From Vanessa cardui (lineage: Eukaryota > Arthropoda > Insecta > Lepidoptera > Nymphalidae), in assembly GCF_905220365.1 (NCBI RefSeq), contig NC_061126.1, positions 3,534,001-3,598,000 of the forward strand: DNA of 64,000 bases. Direction: 5' to 3'. The translations under genes and the position numbers were made by a program. Below are positions 32,875 through 44,322 of this stretch, piece by piece; within the stretch, counting starts at the first letter, position 1, and each line of letters opens with the position of its first letter. The notes below the pieces were generated by a model. That model was not told the DNA's origin, did no database searches, and saw nothing but the letters and a program-made list of their open reading frames with translations.

Positions 32875-35823
32875 TTATAATAAAGCTTCTGTCTCGAGGT
32901 AATTCAAGCGGAGTAACCACTGTGTTACGACTTTCTTACAATCGTAAAAGCTTAGCGAACTAATATTTAACTTTTCATTTATACGATTATATACATAACT
33001 AGACTGCCATACATATTGTCTGGATGCAAATTTAGTTCTAATTGGACAAGTATATGAGACAAATTTTTTTCTTCTTTTGTCTTGTTTGTTACAGTCAAAA
33101 GTGGTAGTCTTGTGTACTTTAAGAATACATCTTAATAAATAAAGTTGTCTTACAGTTAATAATTTGCAGTCTGAGTAAAGTTGATCCGTTGAAAATGTAT
33201 AAGGCTTAAAATTCATTACCTTAATAATAGACCTCTGTCCTCTTTCCACCTCTAGAAATTTAGATTTTGAAGCCCCGCCCCACACTGATATACAATAACC
33301 TAAAACTGATTGTACCAGTGTGACGTAAATTTGGCTTGATAACTTTTTTGTCGTAACATATCTCAATTTTTTAAAAATCCAAATTAGTTTTCTTACTTTA
33401 CTATTAACAAATTCTATTAGCGGGTGCCAAGATAGGCGTTGGTCTAGCATCACACCTAAGTATTTAGTAGAAGATACTTTTGTTATTAAAGGACAACTAC
33501 AATTATTACGATTGACATTACAATTTTGATTGTGTAATTTTATATGAAAATTACATCCCGGTTGCGTTCTTTTATTTAGAGTAAAACAGAGGTAGTTAGT
33601 TTTAGAAGTATTTAACGAGAGGAGATTAGATTTAAGCCAATGAGAAACCCTAGACAAACCAGACTCCACAATTCCTTGTAAAATATTCCATGAAGAACCG
33701 GAAAAGACAAGCGCAGTATCATCTGCGCATGAAAATATACTACCGCCATCAAGACTTAAGTCGCATAAATCATTAATGTATATAAGGAATAATGTAGGGC
33801 CCAAAACACTACCCTGTGGTACACCAAAAGATAACGTCGATTCATGACTTATAAATTCCCCAAGTTTTACACGTTGCCTTCTTCCATATAAATAGTCTTT
33901 AAAAAGACACAGTGCATTGCCTCTTATGCCAATATTTTCCAGTTTCTGTACAAGAATGGGAACAGAGACAGTATCAAAAGCTTTCTTTATATCCAAGAAC
34001 ACAGTTAAACACTTTTGCCCTTAGTCAAGATGCTTTGTAATAAGAGTAGTGAGGGCCATTACCGCATACCGCAATACCGCATTCTTCTGTTGATTTATTT
34101 TGCCGAAAACCATACTGTGATTTTGAAAGTATGTTAAATTTATTAAGGTAATTAATTAATCTGTTGTTTATTAACTTTTCAATCACTTTGGCTATAGATG
34201 GTAGAATAGAAATTAGTAAAAAAAAAAAAGGTCTATAGTTATTTATGTCGTCTCTGTTACCATTCTTGTATACTGGGGTAACGATGGAAAGTTTCAATGG
34301 TTGGGGGAAAACACCAGTTTTGAAACATACATTAGCTATATGACATAATATGGGGGAAATAATATGACTAGCTGCCTTGAGAAATTTAGTAGGGATTTTA
34401 TCCCTAATATCAATTTCTTGAGGATCAGTGTCTAAGAGAGTGAAGGAAGATAGGTGAGAATTAGGGTATTTTACTATAGTACTAGTTTGAGGGGCGATAG
34501 AAAGTGTGTCCTCTGCAATTATTCTGCCAACGTTTGCGAAGTAATCAGATATATAGTTAACAGAATCAGAAGGTTTCGACTTTATATTTAACAAGTTTGT
34601 GTTTTGAGCCTTGTCTGGTTTAGTATGTACAATAGATTTTATTGTATTCCAGAGAACTTTCATGTTATTTGCTGCTAAAGTAAGTTGTTGTCTTTCATAG
34701 TTTCGTTTAAATTTTTTTATCATATTATTACAAAAATTCCTATATCTTTTAAATGTGATCTGTAATATTTCATTGTCGGGGTTAGATTTTAGCTTTTTTT
34801 GCATATTATTTCTATTTTTGATGCAGCGCAAAATTCCAGGCGTCATCCAAGGCTTAATAATACGTTTAGATTTACAGAAGTGAGTAGTAGTAGAGCTTTC
34901 ATTCAATGATTCACACAATATCTTTATTAAATTTTCAACTAATGAATTAGGATATTCACTATTTAGAAGTGCAGCGATATTTTTGTTAATAAGAATTTTG
35001 ACAGCCTTATCAAAATCTATAAAGACTTTTGTTTTATGGCATTTATTTTGATTTTTTATTTTAGCTAGACTTAAAAATATCATACTGTGATCGGTGATAG
35101 TGGTGTTAAGAACTGCAATAAATGGAACTCTTTGTTTGTCTACTTTCAATATAAAGTGATCGAGACAACTATTACCTCGCGTTGGAAACGAGTGTCCTGG
35201 CAGTGAACATGCATGGATAACATGTTCAAGTAGTTAGACTTGTTATTGCATTCATTATTTGACTCATTTTCTTTTGATATAATATTAATATTGATATCAC
35301 CCGTTATAATAATATTTCTACAAAATTTTAGAGAACTTAGATAAAAACTTAGCGAACTAATAAAATCTGAAGCATTGACATTAGATGGGGATCGGTAGAT
35401 ACCAAGAATAATGCTATCATTTATTTTAAGCTGTAGACAGGATGCCTGCATGAGTCTAACTTCCTCGACATTGATTTGTAAGCATTTTTTAACATAGATT
35501 ACAACACCGTCACTCCTATTGATATGTAAGGTAGTTGTAAATGAATTATAATTTTCAAGGGACGGTACTGCCTTAAACGAATTTAAGTGACATTCTGTCA
35601 GTATCAAGATGTCCTCTTCAATATTGAGCTGAGATAGAGTTAAGGAGAAATCATCGAGGTTGGAATATACGCTTCGAATATTTTGTGAAACTATAGTAAG
35701 ATCATTTTTATTTATAATTTTAATTTTATGCAATTCCTCAACATCACATTGTTGAGAGTCAATAGCGGATTGGTCTATTTCGTTTAAGGTGTTAAGATAG
35801 CTATTATTCATAAAGATTATCAA
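32875..35823 (-). pseudogene. LINE ORF2: endonuclease plus reverse transcriptase, broken
   Basis: The first frame (35823-35146) is the apurinic-type endonuclease: TIVSQNIRSVYSN (metal-binding Asn), LILTECHL (catalytic Glu), IYRSPSN, and ITGDININ. A frameshift near 35225 moves the reading to the next frame (SCLDHFILKV, then ITDHS with the Asp-His end of the domain). That frame runs through PWMTPGI and the start of the RT domain to SQYGFRQNKSTEE. Near 34060-34082 a tandem repeat of 'ataccgc' units shifts the frame again, and a TAA interrupts the text before FLDIKKAFDTVS. The final frame (34002-32875) has that motif A, FGVPQGSVLGP, and the catalytic box as CADD (usual YADD). It ends with the C-terminal SVLGYCISVWGG. 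An extra A-run on the complement also expands the NNYRP-LLS region. Function: nicks chromosomal DNA and copies the element RNA onto it. Confidence 0.9.
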
Positions 35824-36151
35824 TTTGAATAATTGTGGTGGTAGCTTGTAAATGATACGTGATATGCTGCTCTATATTTATGATGTTAGGATATATATAG
35901 TCTAGAATAAACTGAAAATATAACGCTATATCTACATGAGTGTGCGATTTTAAGATGTTGAGTGAAAAAAATGAGTATTTATATATGATGTGTGAGTGTT
36001 GAAGTGTACAATTTACAAGATAAATATTTAATGTGTACAAAATACAAAAATAACAACAAAAAAATGTATAGCTTACAAATAAAATTAACAATTTTATCAA
36101 ACTAAACAATGACTCCAGAAATAGTCATATGGCTCGCAAGAGCTTGTGGAT

Positions 36152-36776
36152 CTAAGATTCATTTTTGATAAGAATAATCTGTGATGACTCGTCTTTTCTT
36201 ACGTAGACTTTCCCATAGGCTGTCCAACAAAAATGATATCCTTTTGTTTTGACTAAGTCCCTTGCGAGAAAATAAAGTCGAGATGCTTTGGCTGTCAAAT
36301 GTTCCGAAACAAAGATTGGTGTATCTTCAAATGTATTTAAACCCAAATGCTTAGCGCAGAGTTTAGACTTATGTTTGATATTAAATGTCTTACTCAGTTT
36401 TAGGACATTGGTTTTTACTATTGTAGAATTTGTTTCTACTATTATGGGTGTATTTTCAAAGCCCTCTTTTTTAGATCGTACTCTGTAAATGTCTTTTATG
36501 TCTGTGTCAGAAATTTTGGATTCGATATTAGTTGATAAGTTAATTACCATTTTTATTAAATCCTCTTTAGTTTCATTTTTTTGTTTCGGTACATTTTTTA
36601 ATTCAAAATTGGTTTTCCGAGTTTCTCTTTGCATTTCCTCGATTTTTTCCTCTAGAAGAGTTATATACTTTCTGTCTTCTTTCATCTGGCCCTCTAAACT
36701 CTCTATTTTCTTTTTAAATTATTCTCGACATTTGCATTTCTGAGTCCGAAAGCGATTTATCAAGTACGCTGTCCAT
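36152..36776 (-). pseudogene. LINE ORF1 protein, coiled coil plus conserved C-terminal domain
   Basis: The likely start is the ATG complementary to 36774-36776 (MDSVLDKSLSDSEMQMSR). One base is missing near 36720. After that the frame reads NNLKRKIESLEGQMKEDRKY and on to the end at 36152. The N-terminal third is a heptad-rich coiled coil (LEEKIEEMQRETRKTNFELK). Then come IKDIYRVRSKK, NTPIIVETNS, LCAKHLGL and FVSEHLTAKASRLYFLARDL, ending in HFCWTAYGKVYVRKD. This C-terminal text is characteristic of ORF1 proteins of lepidopteran LINEs, which are often annotated as resembling the C-terminal domain of baculovirus FP proteins. That relation is from memory. The presumed role is binding the element RNA as a trimer or multimer. 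Confidence 0.8.
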
Positions 36777-37259
36777 TTGTTGAGTAACAGGAAATTATAA
36801 ATACAGAACTGGTATTAATGAGCATCTAGTTCTGTCAGGTATGACGACTGTCGAAATGACGACTGTCAAAACAGTGTTGTCCTGTATGTCAGTCAATCTT
36901 ATAAGTACCAGGAGATCATAAGCGTGACAGAGTTTAAAAATAACTCTTCAACGGTAGGTGCTGGGTGGTTCCTAACAGTAGGGCGTGGCTACTATAAGGA
37001 TCAATTTAGTTGCGTATGCATATGCGTAGATTAGCAACGATAATTGCAAATATAAACTCACACGGGCGGGCTTGCGAGTACCAGGATCACAGCGCCTTGC
37101 AGTTAGTTGAAATGAATACACTCTTTAAACTTATGCACTCCTATTATTTCAACTGATTTAATGATATCGAAAATATTAAAAAATAAAATGAAAAAGTTTA
37201 TGTAGTTCATCAGTGAGCACGTCAACGCTAAGCGAAGGTCCGGGGGGTAGAGGTTTGAC

Positions 37260-37714
37260 GCACTTTGACTGTCGACTCTATTGTGTGGGTCTTTTAACAA
37301 AGGAACTTTATAACACTGAGAAGGAATTTGAAGATAAAAAGATCAAAATATATTTTAATTTAAGTAAGAACTCATTATATTACAGAATTATGTATAATTA
37401 TATATAATTAATTAATTTAATGAAAGATGTAGATTAAAAAATACGTAGAAACGTCATTAAAATTATAAATTATTATAATATGTAAACATAAAATGGAATA
37501 TACTTAGTATTAGAAGATTCAAGTAGGTTTTGCGAATAAAAATAAGGATATAAAAAAATAATTATTTTTTTTAAGATTTAAAAACTTATCGATTCTGTCT
37601 CAATTTATAACAAGTAATAAAATCTATCATTAACATTCATCATTCAAGTAAAGCCAGCCTCTATGTCAGGTAATAATAACACGCTCTTATTTTTAATTTA
37701 GTCCGGATATTCAT
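37260..37714 (+). repeat. right direct repeat flanking the LINE
   Basis: Partner of 32118-32595. It starts at the same base ('gcactttgactg') and shares the end 'gatattcat', after which this copy continues into the Helitron-like tail at 37714-37978. The left copy instead ends at the LINE poly(A). Differences include the 6-base 'ctttaa' present only on the left near the end. Confidence 0.88.
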
Positions 37715-37978
37715 GCATCACTACATACTATAAAACAAATACGCTTTCTCTATATCTATTTGTATGCTTAAATTTTTAAAAGTTCGCAATGGATTTTGTT
37801 GGGGTTTATTGTAATAGATAGAGTGATTTTATAGGAAGAGTTTGTATATAAATACACGGACAATAGTAAAGAAACACTGATGTTTTAGAATTTTGTAATG
37901 TGATGTCGTAAATAAACAAATTCTGTAGTATATTTAGTTTCAGTATTGCACCCGTGCGAAGTCGAAGCGGATTACTAG
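37715..37978 (+). mobile_element. Helitron-like 3' tail ending in CTAG|T
   Basis: Blocks 'catcactacatactataaaa', 'tagagtgattttataggaag' and 'gatgtcgtaaataaacaaat' lead to 'gcacccgtgcgaagtcgaag', then CTAG at 37975-37978 followed by T. This is the 3' end of a common short lepidopteran Helitron. The direct repeat 37260-37714 is probably the front part of the same element. Confidence 0.7.
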
Positions 37979-38775
37979 TTATAGAATAAATCCCAAGTTT
38001 TTAAGGAGTAAATAAAACTGACGGAGGGTCGCTAGTTAGGTCATAAGTGTATATTATAACAAAAGTATCAATAAACAGCTACTATGTATATATTAAAGTA
38101 AAATAAATAAGTTAAATACAATACGTTATTCCATACTGTGATATCATTTTTAACCTAATATCTAATACTAAATAACTTCGTATGCCATACTCACAAACTC
38201 GCTGTAATTATAAAAAAAAAATGTATGTGAACTCTTTACTTACATCTATTAAAATTTTAGGAAATAACCAATTCCAACACACCCAAAAGCTACTTTGGAA
38301 TTCAGGACTAGTATTAGAACTGTTAATAAAACTTGTGTAAAAAAAAATGGAAATTCATAAATATGGAAAAAAAATTTAGTAGCTAGGCTGGTCGGATATT
38401 CACTGCCCAATGTCCATGTCATTTGCCACAGTCAATACTCTAAACGACTAGCTCGAAAATACAAATTGAAATTTATACGTCGCGTACATAAACAACACAT
38501 ATGCATGTGTGTTTTTTTTTAAATGTTATATTATTGCACAAGAATTAATACTAAGTCAAAAATATATGCAAATAAGTTTTACCACGTGGAATGGTGGCAA
38601 GAATGCTAGTAGTATTTCCCGGTTGAATTGCAATTCCGATACTTAGGGCAAAAAACGAACCAGTCGTCCTGTCATCAGTGCAGGCAATAAGGCGAGGTGT
38701 TATACTTTTAATGAAACTTTTTTGTACTACTATTTCAAGGTCTAGGTGTTATGATGAACATGATGTTTTTTTAAT
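37979..38775. other. non-coding, nothing firmly recognised
   Basis: AT-rich. The segment 38590-38700 ('gaattgcaattccgatactt', 'cgaaccagtcgtcctgtcat') has the look of a decayed interspersed repeat, but there is no second copy here. Confidence 0.4.
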
Positions 38776-39015
38776 GGTATAGGTTGGCGGACGAGCATAT
38801 AGACCACCTGATGGTAAGTGGTCACCATCACCCAGAGACAATGATGCTGTAAGAAATATTAACTATTCCTTACATCGTCAATATGCCACCAACCTTGGGA
38901 ACTAAGATGTCCCCTGTGCCTGTAGTTGCACTGGCTCACTCACCCTTCAAACCGGAACACAACAATACTGAGTACTATTATTTGGCGGTAGAATAACTGA
39001 TGAGTGGGTGGTAAA
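38776..39015 (-). repeat. common interspersed repeat (nearly complete)
   Basis: Reads 'taggttggcggacgagcata', 'gatggtaagtggtcaccatc', 'ccttacatcgtcaatatgcc', 'ccaaccttgggaactaagat' and 'gcactggctcactcaccctt', then 'tattatttggcggtagaata'. It is the complement of copies at 9491-9785 and 24571-24726 and parallel to 63510-63783. Non-coding. Confidence 0.7.
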
Positions 39016-39040
39016 ATGATGTGTTATGAAAAGAAAAATT

Positions 39041-39074
39041 TAAAAATGATATGATAAACATCATATCATTTTTA
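39041..39074. other. 14-bp hairpin with 6-base loop
   Basis: taaaaatgatatga (39041-39054) and its exact complement (39061-39074) flank TAAACA. Confidence 0.85.
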
Positions 39075-40084
39075 TTGTGTAGGTTTACTCATAATCGTTA
39101 TTACTATTCATCAATTTATTGATACCATTGTCTTCATAATTTTTCGTGGCTTCATTATAATTGCAATAATATGATGAAGTTAAAATATCTTCAATTATAC
39201 TGCAAATAAAAATAATTACTACTGTACCATATTACATTTATTCACTAATTTTGAAAGGGCGTATATAACAAAAAACTATTTTATTTCCTACATGGTTAAT
39301 ATACATATACGGGCGGTTTTGACTAGTTAGCATCAAGTGGTATGTTTGTCTAAATTAAAATACATAGGTGACCATTTCTTCACATTAAAAAAAAACGAAT
39401 AATACCTCATACTATCAAATTTGGACCAATTAAAACCTAAAATCTTTTAAGATAAAATGTAACAACATTTAAAATAATGATATAAACATATTTATATCAC
39501 GTTTTCAATATCTTAAAACTCTGTATTATTCGGTTCATAAATTCTATGCCTCTGAGTAATAGAGTCGCCTCGGTGTCAGGTTTGTCGACAGCATACATTA
39601 TGCGAGCCATGATGTAACGCTTGGGTATATCAGTTCATGTACAAGTCTATTTCTGCTATTGCTACGCATCGTAGCACATTAAATTAAGGATTACTTTAAT
39701 ACTATTTGACAGATATAGGGCTTGAAGATAGAGCACAAAACTGAGGATTAGGAACAGAGAAAAAGCACTTTTTATAATTAAATTATACTAACAGGCTTTG
39801 CAATTCATTTGCGCTAAAATATTTTCCGATCATAATATGTTCACCTATACATAGCGTTCGGTTGAATGGTATAGCTCATTTGCAGTAGTACCATTTATCG
39901 GCGAGTAAAATCAACGTATAAAGATCCCCGATGCGAAAATACATATGTATGTGTATTTTTATAATAAAAGGTGAAACAGTGTGGAAGTTGTGTTTAGCGA
40001 TGATTAGAATACGTTTCATTTATTTTTCCTATTTTGATGTGTCAAATGAAATGTACAGCAACATGTAGGACATAATTACAGTGT
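39075..40084. other. non-coding, nothing recognised
   Basis: AT-rich DNA with no supported feature. Confidence 0.5.
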
Positions 40085-40275
40085 ATAGAACAAAGTCGCT
40101 TACCGCTGTCTGTCCTTATGTATGTTTAGATCATTAAAATTGCGCAGTGGATTTTGTTGCGGTTTGATTCAAGAGGGAGATTTTTGTATATATCATGGAC
40201 AATACAGTAAAGATAATTTTAGATGTTTCTGTTATGATGTCGTAAATACACAAATTCTGTAGCATATATAATTAT
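40085..40275 (+). repeat. partial Helitron-like tail, terminus lost
   Basis: 'gaacaaagtcgcttaccgct', 'cagtggattttgttgcggtt', 'ttttgtatatatcatggaca' and 'gatgtcgtaaatacacaaat' follow the same order as 37715-37978. The GC-rich hairpin and CTAG end are missing. Confidence 0.55.
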
Positions 40276-40715
40276 CATTTATGGAATGAAATTTCAGTTA
40301 TGGAACATATGCCAAGTCGTTAAGAGATGGCTAAAACTTTGTCTGCTGTACTGCTTATATAATTCAACGGTAGTATGTCAGTTTGAAATGCAGATAGGCA
40401 GTTTGTGACATAATAATTACTAGTACCATGTAGGTGTTTCATAAGACATTATCACTAGAGATACCCTGCGTCATGTTTATGTCACGAAGTATGACACGCC
40501 GTCGGTCTGACACAAAAGTGTGACAATGTTTGTTAATCTCGTTTTATTTTGCTTCGAATAATAAATGCGTTCTGTTTGTTCTGGATAACATTATTCAAAT
40601 GTCAGCTGTTTGATATTAAAAAAATAGTAATTTTATGTTTTATTTTAGAAGGTCCGTCCGTCAGTCGTACATACGGATAATGTGATTTTTGTATTAGTAA
40701 AACCTATTTACAGTA
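40276..40715. other. non-coding, nothing recognised
   Basis: AT-rich spacer with no supported feature. Confidence 0.5.
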
Positions 40716-41023
40716 CAGTACAGTAAAAACCTCTAAATGTCCCACTGCTGGGATAAAGCCTCCTCTCCCTTTGAGAAGAAGGTTTGGAACATAATATTAC
40801 ACCACACTGCTCCAATGCGTGTTAGTGGATTCACATGTGGCACAATGTCGTTGAAATTAAACACATGCAGCTTTCCTCACGCTGTTTTCCTTCACCGCCG
40901 AGGTTATAAGATAAGTAAAAATAACATAAATAAAGCACACGAAAATTCAGTGATAACTTGGGTTCAAACTCGCAATCGTCAGTTAAAATATACGCTTTCT
41001 TACCACTTTGTCATTTCGGCTCA
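40716..41023 (-). mobile_element. tRNA-derived SINE, main family (diverged)
   Basis: Minus-strand copy with tail at the left ('cagtacagtaaaaacctcta') and a much mutated tRNA-like head at the right ('ttgggttcaaactcgcaatc', 'accactttgtcatttcggct'). The body landmarks remain. Confidence 0.8.
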
Positions 41024-41882
41024 GTAAAATCTGTTGAGATTAAACTTGTTGAATTAAAAACAAATAAAATTTATTATCATTAATGCAGAATATTTTTGTT
41101 GGTCTATCCATTTCACGCAGTAATGAAGCGGTGGATCGACGTGATTATTTGCATGGAAATAGTTTACGAACCAGAGAGTGACATATGCTATTTTTCATTT
41201 CAACCGCAATACCTGTAGGATAAATCTGTAGAGCTATAATGAAATTACAGCTTGTGCTGTAACGGGTCTTAAAAAGATTGAAACGAGGTTCTCAACACAC
41301 ACACCCAAATTGTTTGTGAACCAGACTTCTAGGTGAAATTCTAAGAATTGTGTTGCGGAATTGCGTTGCAGAGTTGTCCATTTTCACAAATTTCTTTATC
41401 CTCGCTCATAAATCAGCCCAAATCTTAAAGAAACTCGTTGATTTTTAACAACCAACACGGGAAGCCGCAAATCGAAGCGGAAACCGGTAACTATAAACCC
41501 ATTACGATTACCTACAAGCTTTGTAGGTGTGTATGTTAGTATATAGGCTCTTGACGTTTCTATAAACCAAAGACGTTGAAAGTCAATAGAGTTGAAAGAG
41601 AGAGTCAATAGATTGAAAATATCATAGATAAGCGTTTTTGTTAAAATATATAGCTCAAATGCAAGTCAAAAGCTTGCTCAAAGATCTGTGTGCATCTTTG
41701 CACACAGATCGAAGCTATGATTGAAGGGTTGAACATTTGGTAAAATTTAAGAGGGACCTCTTAAGATGGTAGTGATAACTGCAAAATTGACTTCACTGTG
41801 TGTCTTTCTCTCCGAGGTATGACTTACTTGACCTATAATGACCTATAACCTTGACTAATACAATTTAACTCCACTATCAACT
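41024..41882. other. non-coding, one hairpin
   Basis: Nothing is recognised except the short hairpin at 41683-41710. The 70-codon minus frame at 41396-41608 has no motif. Confidence 0.45.
41683..41710. other. 11-bp perfect hairpin with 6-base loop
   Basis: GATCTGTGTGC (41683-41693), loop ATCTTT, complement GCACACAGATC (41700-41710). Confidence 0.85.
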
Positions 41883-42191
41883 TTGAGCTGAGATGGCCCA
41901 ATGGTTAGAACGCGTGCATCTTAACCAATGATTTCGGGTTCAGACAAGCACCACTATATATATTTGTGCTTAATTTGTCCTTATAATTCATCTCGTGCTC
42001 GGCGGTGAAGGAAAACATTGGAGGAAACCTACATGTGTCTAATTTCATCGAAATTCTTCTACATGTGCATTCCACCAACCCGCATTGGAACAGCGTGGTG
42101 GAATATGTTCCAAACCCTCTCCTTAATGGAAGAGAAGGCCTTATCTCAGCAGTGGAAAATGTACAGGCTGTTTCTTTAATTTACTTTTTAC
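41883..42191 (+). mobile_element. tRNA-derived SINE, main family
   Basis: Plus-strand copy. The head 'gatggcccaatggttagaac' is intact, but the B box region is shortened ('cgggttcagacaagcacc'), which would weaken polymerase III transcription. The end 'cagcagtggaaaatgtacag' is followed by a 'tttacttttta' tail. Confidence 0.83.
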
Positions 42192-42730
42192 TTTTATCAA
42201 CATCGGAAGAACCGTAAAAATTCAGTTAAAAATCGCTTCCAAAAAACTTGCTGTCCTCGAGCAGTTTAAGTCATATTTCACATTTCGATATAATTGTACA
42301 TAAGTGTAAAGTATTATAAATAAAAAAAGCAATTTTTGATTTTGATATAAATGTGTGTGGAAAATATACGGAATTATGGATGGCTTAATCATAATTTTAT
42401 CACCTCTTCGCACTAAAATGACTGAATAGATCGTAATGAAATGTGAAGGGTTTATTATTATTCTACTTGGAATAAAACACAGAGTGTTTTTATTCGGGAA
42501 AATACAGGAATTGTAAAGTATGACCATTTGACATAATTCTTTCATTCTCTCTTTCCACTTAGGTACACGATGAAATGGATTGTGTTGCATTTTGTGGAAA
42601 TAAATCGTTTCTAGGATATTAAAAAAATGTACTTTATTTCAATATTGTTTTCTGTTTCATAAAAGTATTATGGAACTAATTGGATTATTGCTTAGTTTAT
42701 TTTAATTTATATACAACGAGGTAAGCGAAT
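42192..42730. other. non-coding, nothing recognised
   Basis: AT-rich. The 122-codon minus frame at 42222-42590 has no family motif and low-complexity composition. Confidence 0.45.
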
Positions 42731-42892
42731 GAGAGCCGAAATGGCCCAGTAGTTAGTTCGCGTCTTATACCTTAACCGATGATTGTAGGTTCAAACCCAG
42801 GTAGCACCGCTGCTTACCAACTCTTATTGGAGCAGCGTCGTGGAATATTCTCAGTAATATCGGCAGTGGGAAGTTGACAGGCTGTAACTGTT
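42731..42892 (+). mobile_element. tRNA-derived SINE, main family, internally deleted
   Basis: The head 'gaaatggcccagtagttagt' and B box 'ggttcaaaccc' are followed directly by the 3' part ('ggagcagcgtcgtggaatat', 'cagtgggaagttgacaggct'). About 140 bp of body is missing. Confidence 0.75.
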
Positions 42893-43330
42893 ATTTATTT
42901 ATTAAGCGGACGAGTAAATGAGCCACTCGATAAGTGATCGCCACCGCCCCTAGATATTTGACGGCGACAATGTATCACGTGAAGGCTCATAAATCAACAA
43001 TTAATATTACCTTATTATAATATTCGTAAAAATGCAGGTTGGTTTTAAAATTATAATCATTAACATCCAAAATGTTCGTGCGGTCAATACATCAATCTAT
43101 GTAATTATCTGCTAGAAGCGCCTTGGGGAATATATCGTGAGTTGATGTAATTGCATCATATTGGTGTAGCTTCATGAATAGTCTATACAAAGCTGATAGA
43201 TTCAGCTTCCGACGATATTCAGCACATAGGTTAATAGGGTTTAACGCTTACATGTTGTATACATTTTTATATCCAATTTCTAAGAACATCATTATATGTT
43301 GGTATGATAAAATAAATAAAATAAACCTAT
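42893..43330. other. non-coding, repeat scrap at left
   Basis: 42898-42965 ('gcggacgagtaaatgagcca', 'gtgatcgccaccgcccctag') is a scrap of the interspersed repeat seen at 25977 or 38776. The rest is AT-rich with nothing recognised. Confidence 0.45.
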
Positions 43331-43847
43331 TTTCAACCGACTTCAAAAAGGAGGAGGTTATCAATTCGTCTGTATTTTTTTTTTGTTTTTTTTTTTTTTT
43401 TTATGTTTGTTACCTCATCAATCTTTGTACTGGGTGGACCGATTTTGATAATTTTTTTTTGTTTGATAGGTAGTGCTTGCCGTGGGGTCCCATTTTAATT
43501 TTATTTTTTCCAATGATGGTATCCGTATGAAAACGACATAAGTCTTAAATTTGCATTATTTATGTGCGCGATAAATAGGTGAATAACTCAAAATTGGTTG
43601 GCACAATTTTGATTATTCTTTTTTATTATAAAGGATATACTTGAAGGGTAGTTTGGTGAAAGTTTGGTAAGGTTCTGAGCATAGGATCTATTACAAATTA
43701 AGGGAACGGGAGGGAACGGAACAATTCTGAGGAGCACGTTAGCAATACTCGGTCGAATCTTTTATTTATGGGTTACTGGGATATTTGAATCACCTTCCGG
43801 AACGTGGTTATGTTCATGTCATTGTCATAATCGAATATTATAATCAA
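43331..43847 (+). repeat. lepidopteran repeat beginning aaccgacttcaaaaaggagg
   Basis: 'caaccgacttcaaaaaggag', 'tgggtggaccgattttgata', 'gtatccgtatgaaaacgaca' and 'ggtgaaagtttggtaaggtt' are the wording of a repeat I know as very common in butterflies. Its opening recurs at 62697-62735. A related 'tttgaagtcggttttt' in inverse orientation stands at 44286. Non-coding. Confidence 0.6.
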
Positions 43848-44035
43848 CTAGCGACCCGCCCCGACTTCTCACGGGTGCAATACTGATACTAAATATACTG
43901 AAGATTTTTTTTATTTACGACATCACATTGCAAACTAACTAGTCTATTTTTGCTTTATTCGAAAGTTTCTTTTAAAACTGTCCCCGAAGTAGTTTCTGAT
44001 TTATATAAACGGCACGCTTAATCTATCTATATTAA
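43848..44035 (-). mobile_element. short Helitron-like element, 3' end CTAG|T intact
   Basis: The minus strand ends 'gcacccgtgagaagtcgggg', 'cgggtcgCTAG|T', with CTAG at 43851-43848. This is the canonical GC-rich Helitron 3' end of Lepidoptera. To the right lie 'atttacgacatcacattgca' and 'ctagtctatttttgctttat', the complement of the blocks at 37850-37930. The 5' end is not clear. Confidence 0.72.
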
Positions 44036-44080
44036 GAAAAGAATGTTAGTCTGCATCAGATTCACTTAAAATCAAAAAAT

Positions 44081-44322
44081 AAATAAAATTTTAACAAAAA
44101 GAAAAACACCGACTCCAAATATGGCAATAATTATAACTACATTATATAATCATAAATCGACTTTTAAGTAGTCTAATATTTTTCATTTCATTTTACCTAG
44201 GAGGACTCTCAAAAATATTTTAAATATGCAATTTTTTTTTTTTTACTTTTTAGTGCATTTTTATTTGTTTTAAAATAGTGTTTTGTTTGAAGTCGGTTTT
44301 TCTTTTTGTTAAAATTTTATTT
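44081..44322. mobile_element. MITE-like element with ~38-bp terminal inverted repeats
   Basis: The left end, aaataaaattttaacaaaaa followed by gaaaaacaccgactccaaa (44081-44119), is mirrored at 44286-44322 (tttgaagtcggtttttcttt, then ttgttaaaattttattt). The arms differ by a 2-base indel and one substitution. The 165-bp interior is AT-rich and non-coding. I cannot define target duplications in this AT-rich flank. Confidence 0.7.

Larger units (their letters stand above)
32596..37259 (-). mobile_element. near full-length two-ORF LINE (jockey/CR1 superfamily)
   Basis: On the minus strand: a 5' leader of about 480 bp; ORF1 (36776-36152); ORF2 with endonuclease then reverse transcriptase (35823-32875); a 3' UTR carrying a (CA)n microsatellite; and a poly(A) tail at 32606-32595. 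ORF1 and ORF2 each carry lesions, so the copy is defective. The 5' boundary is set where the right direct repeat starts and could be off by some tens of bases. Direct repeats of about 460 bp lie immediately outside both ends. Confidence 0.85.

Noticed and set aside
36288..36743. Plus-strand frames opposite LINE ORF1
   Set aside because: Shadows of the minus-strand ORF1, whose composition and coiled coil explain the sequence.
42222..42590. 122-codon minus frame as a gene
   Set aside because: Composition typical of chance frames in AT-rich DNA; no motif.
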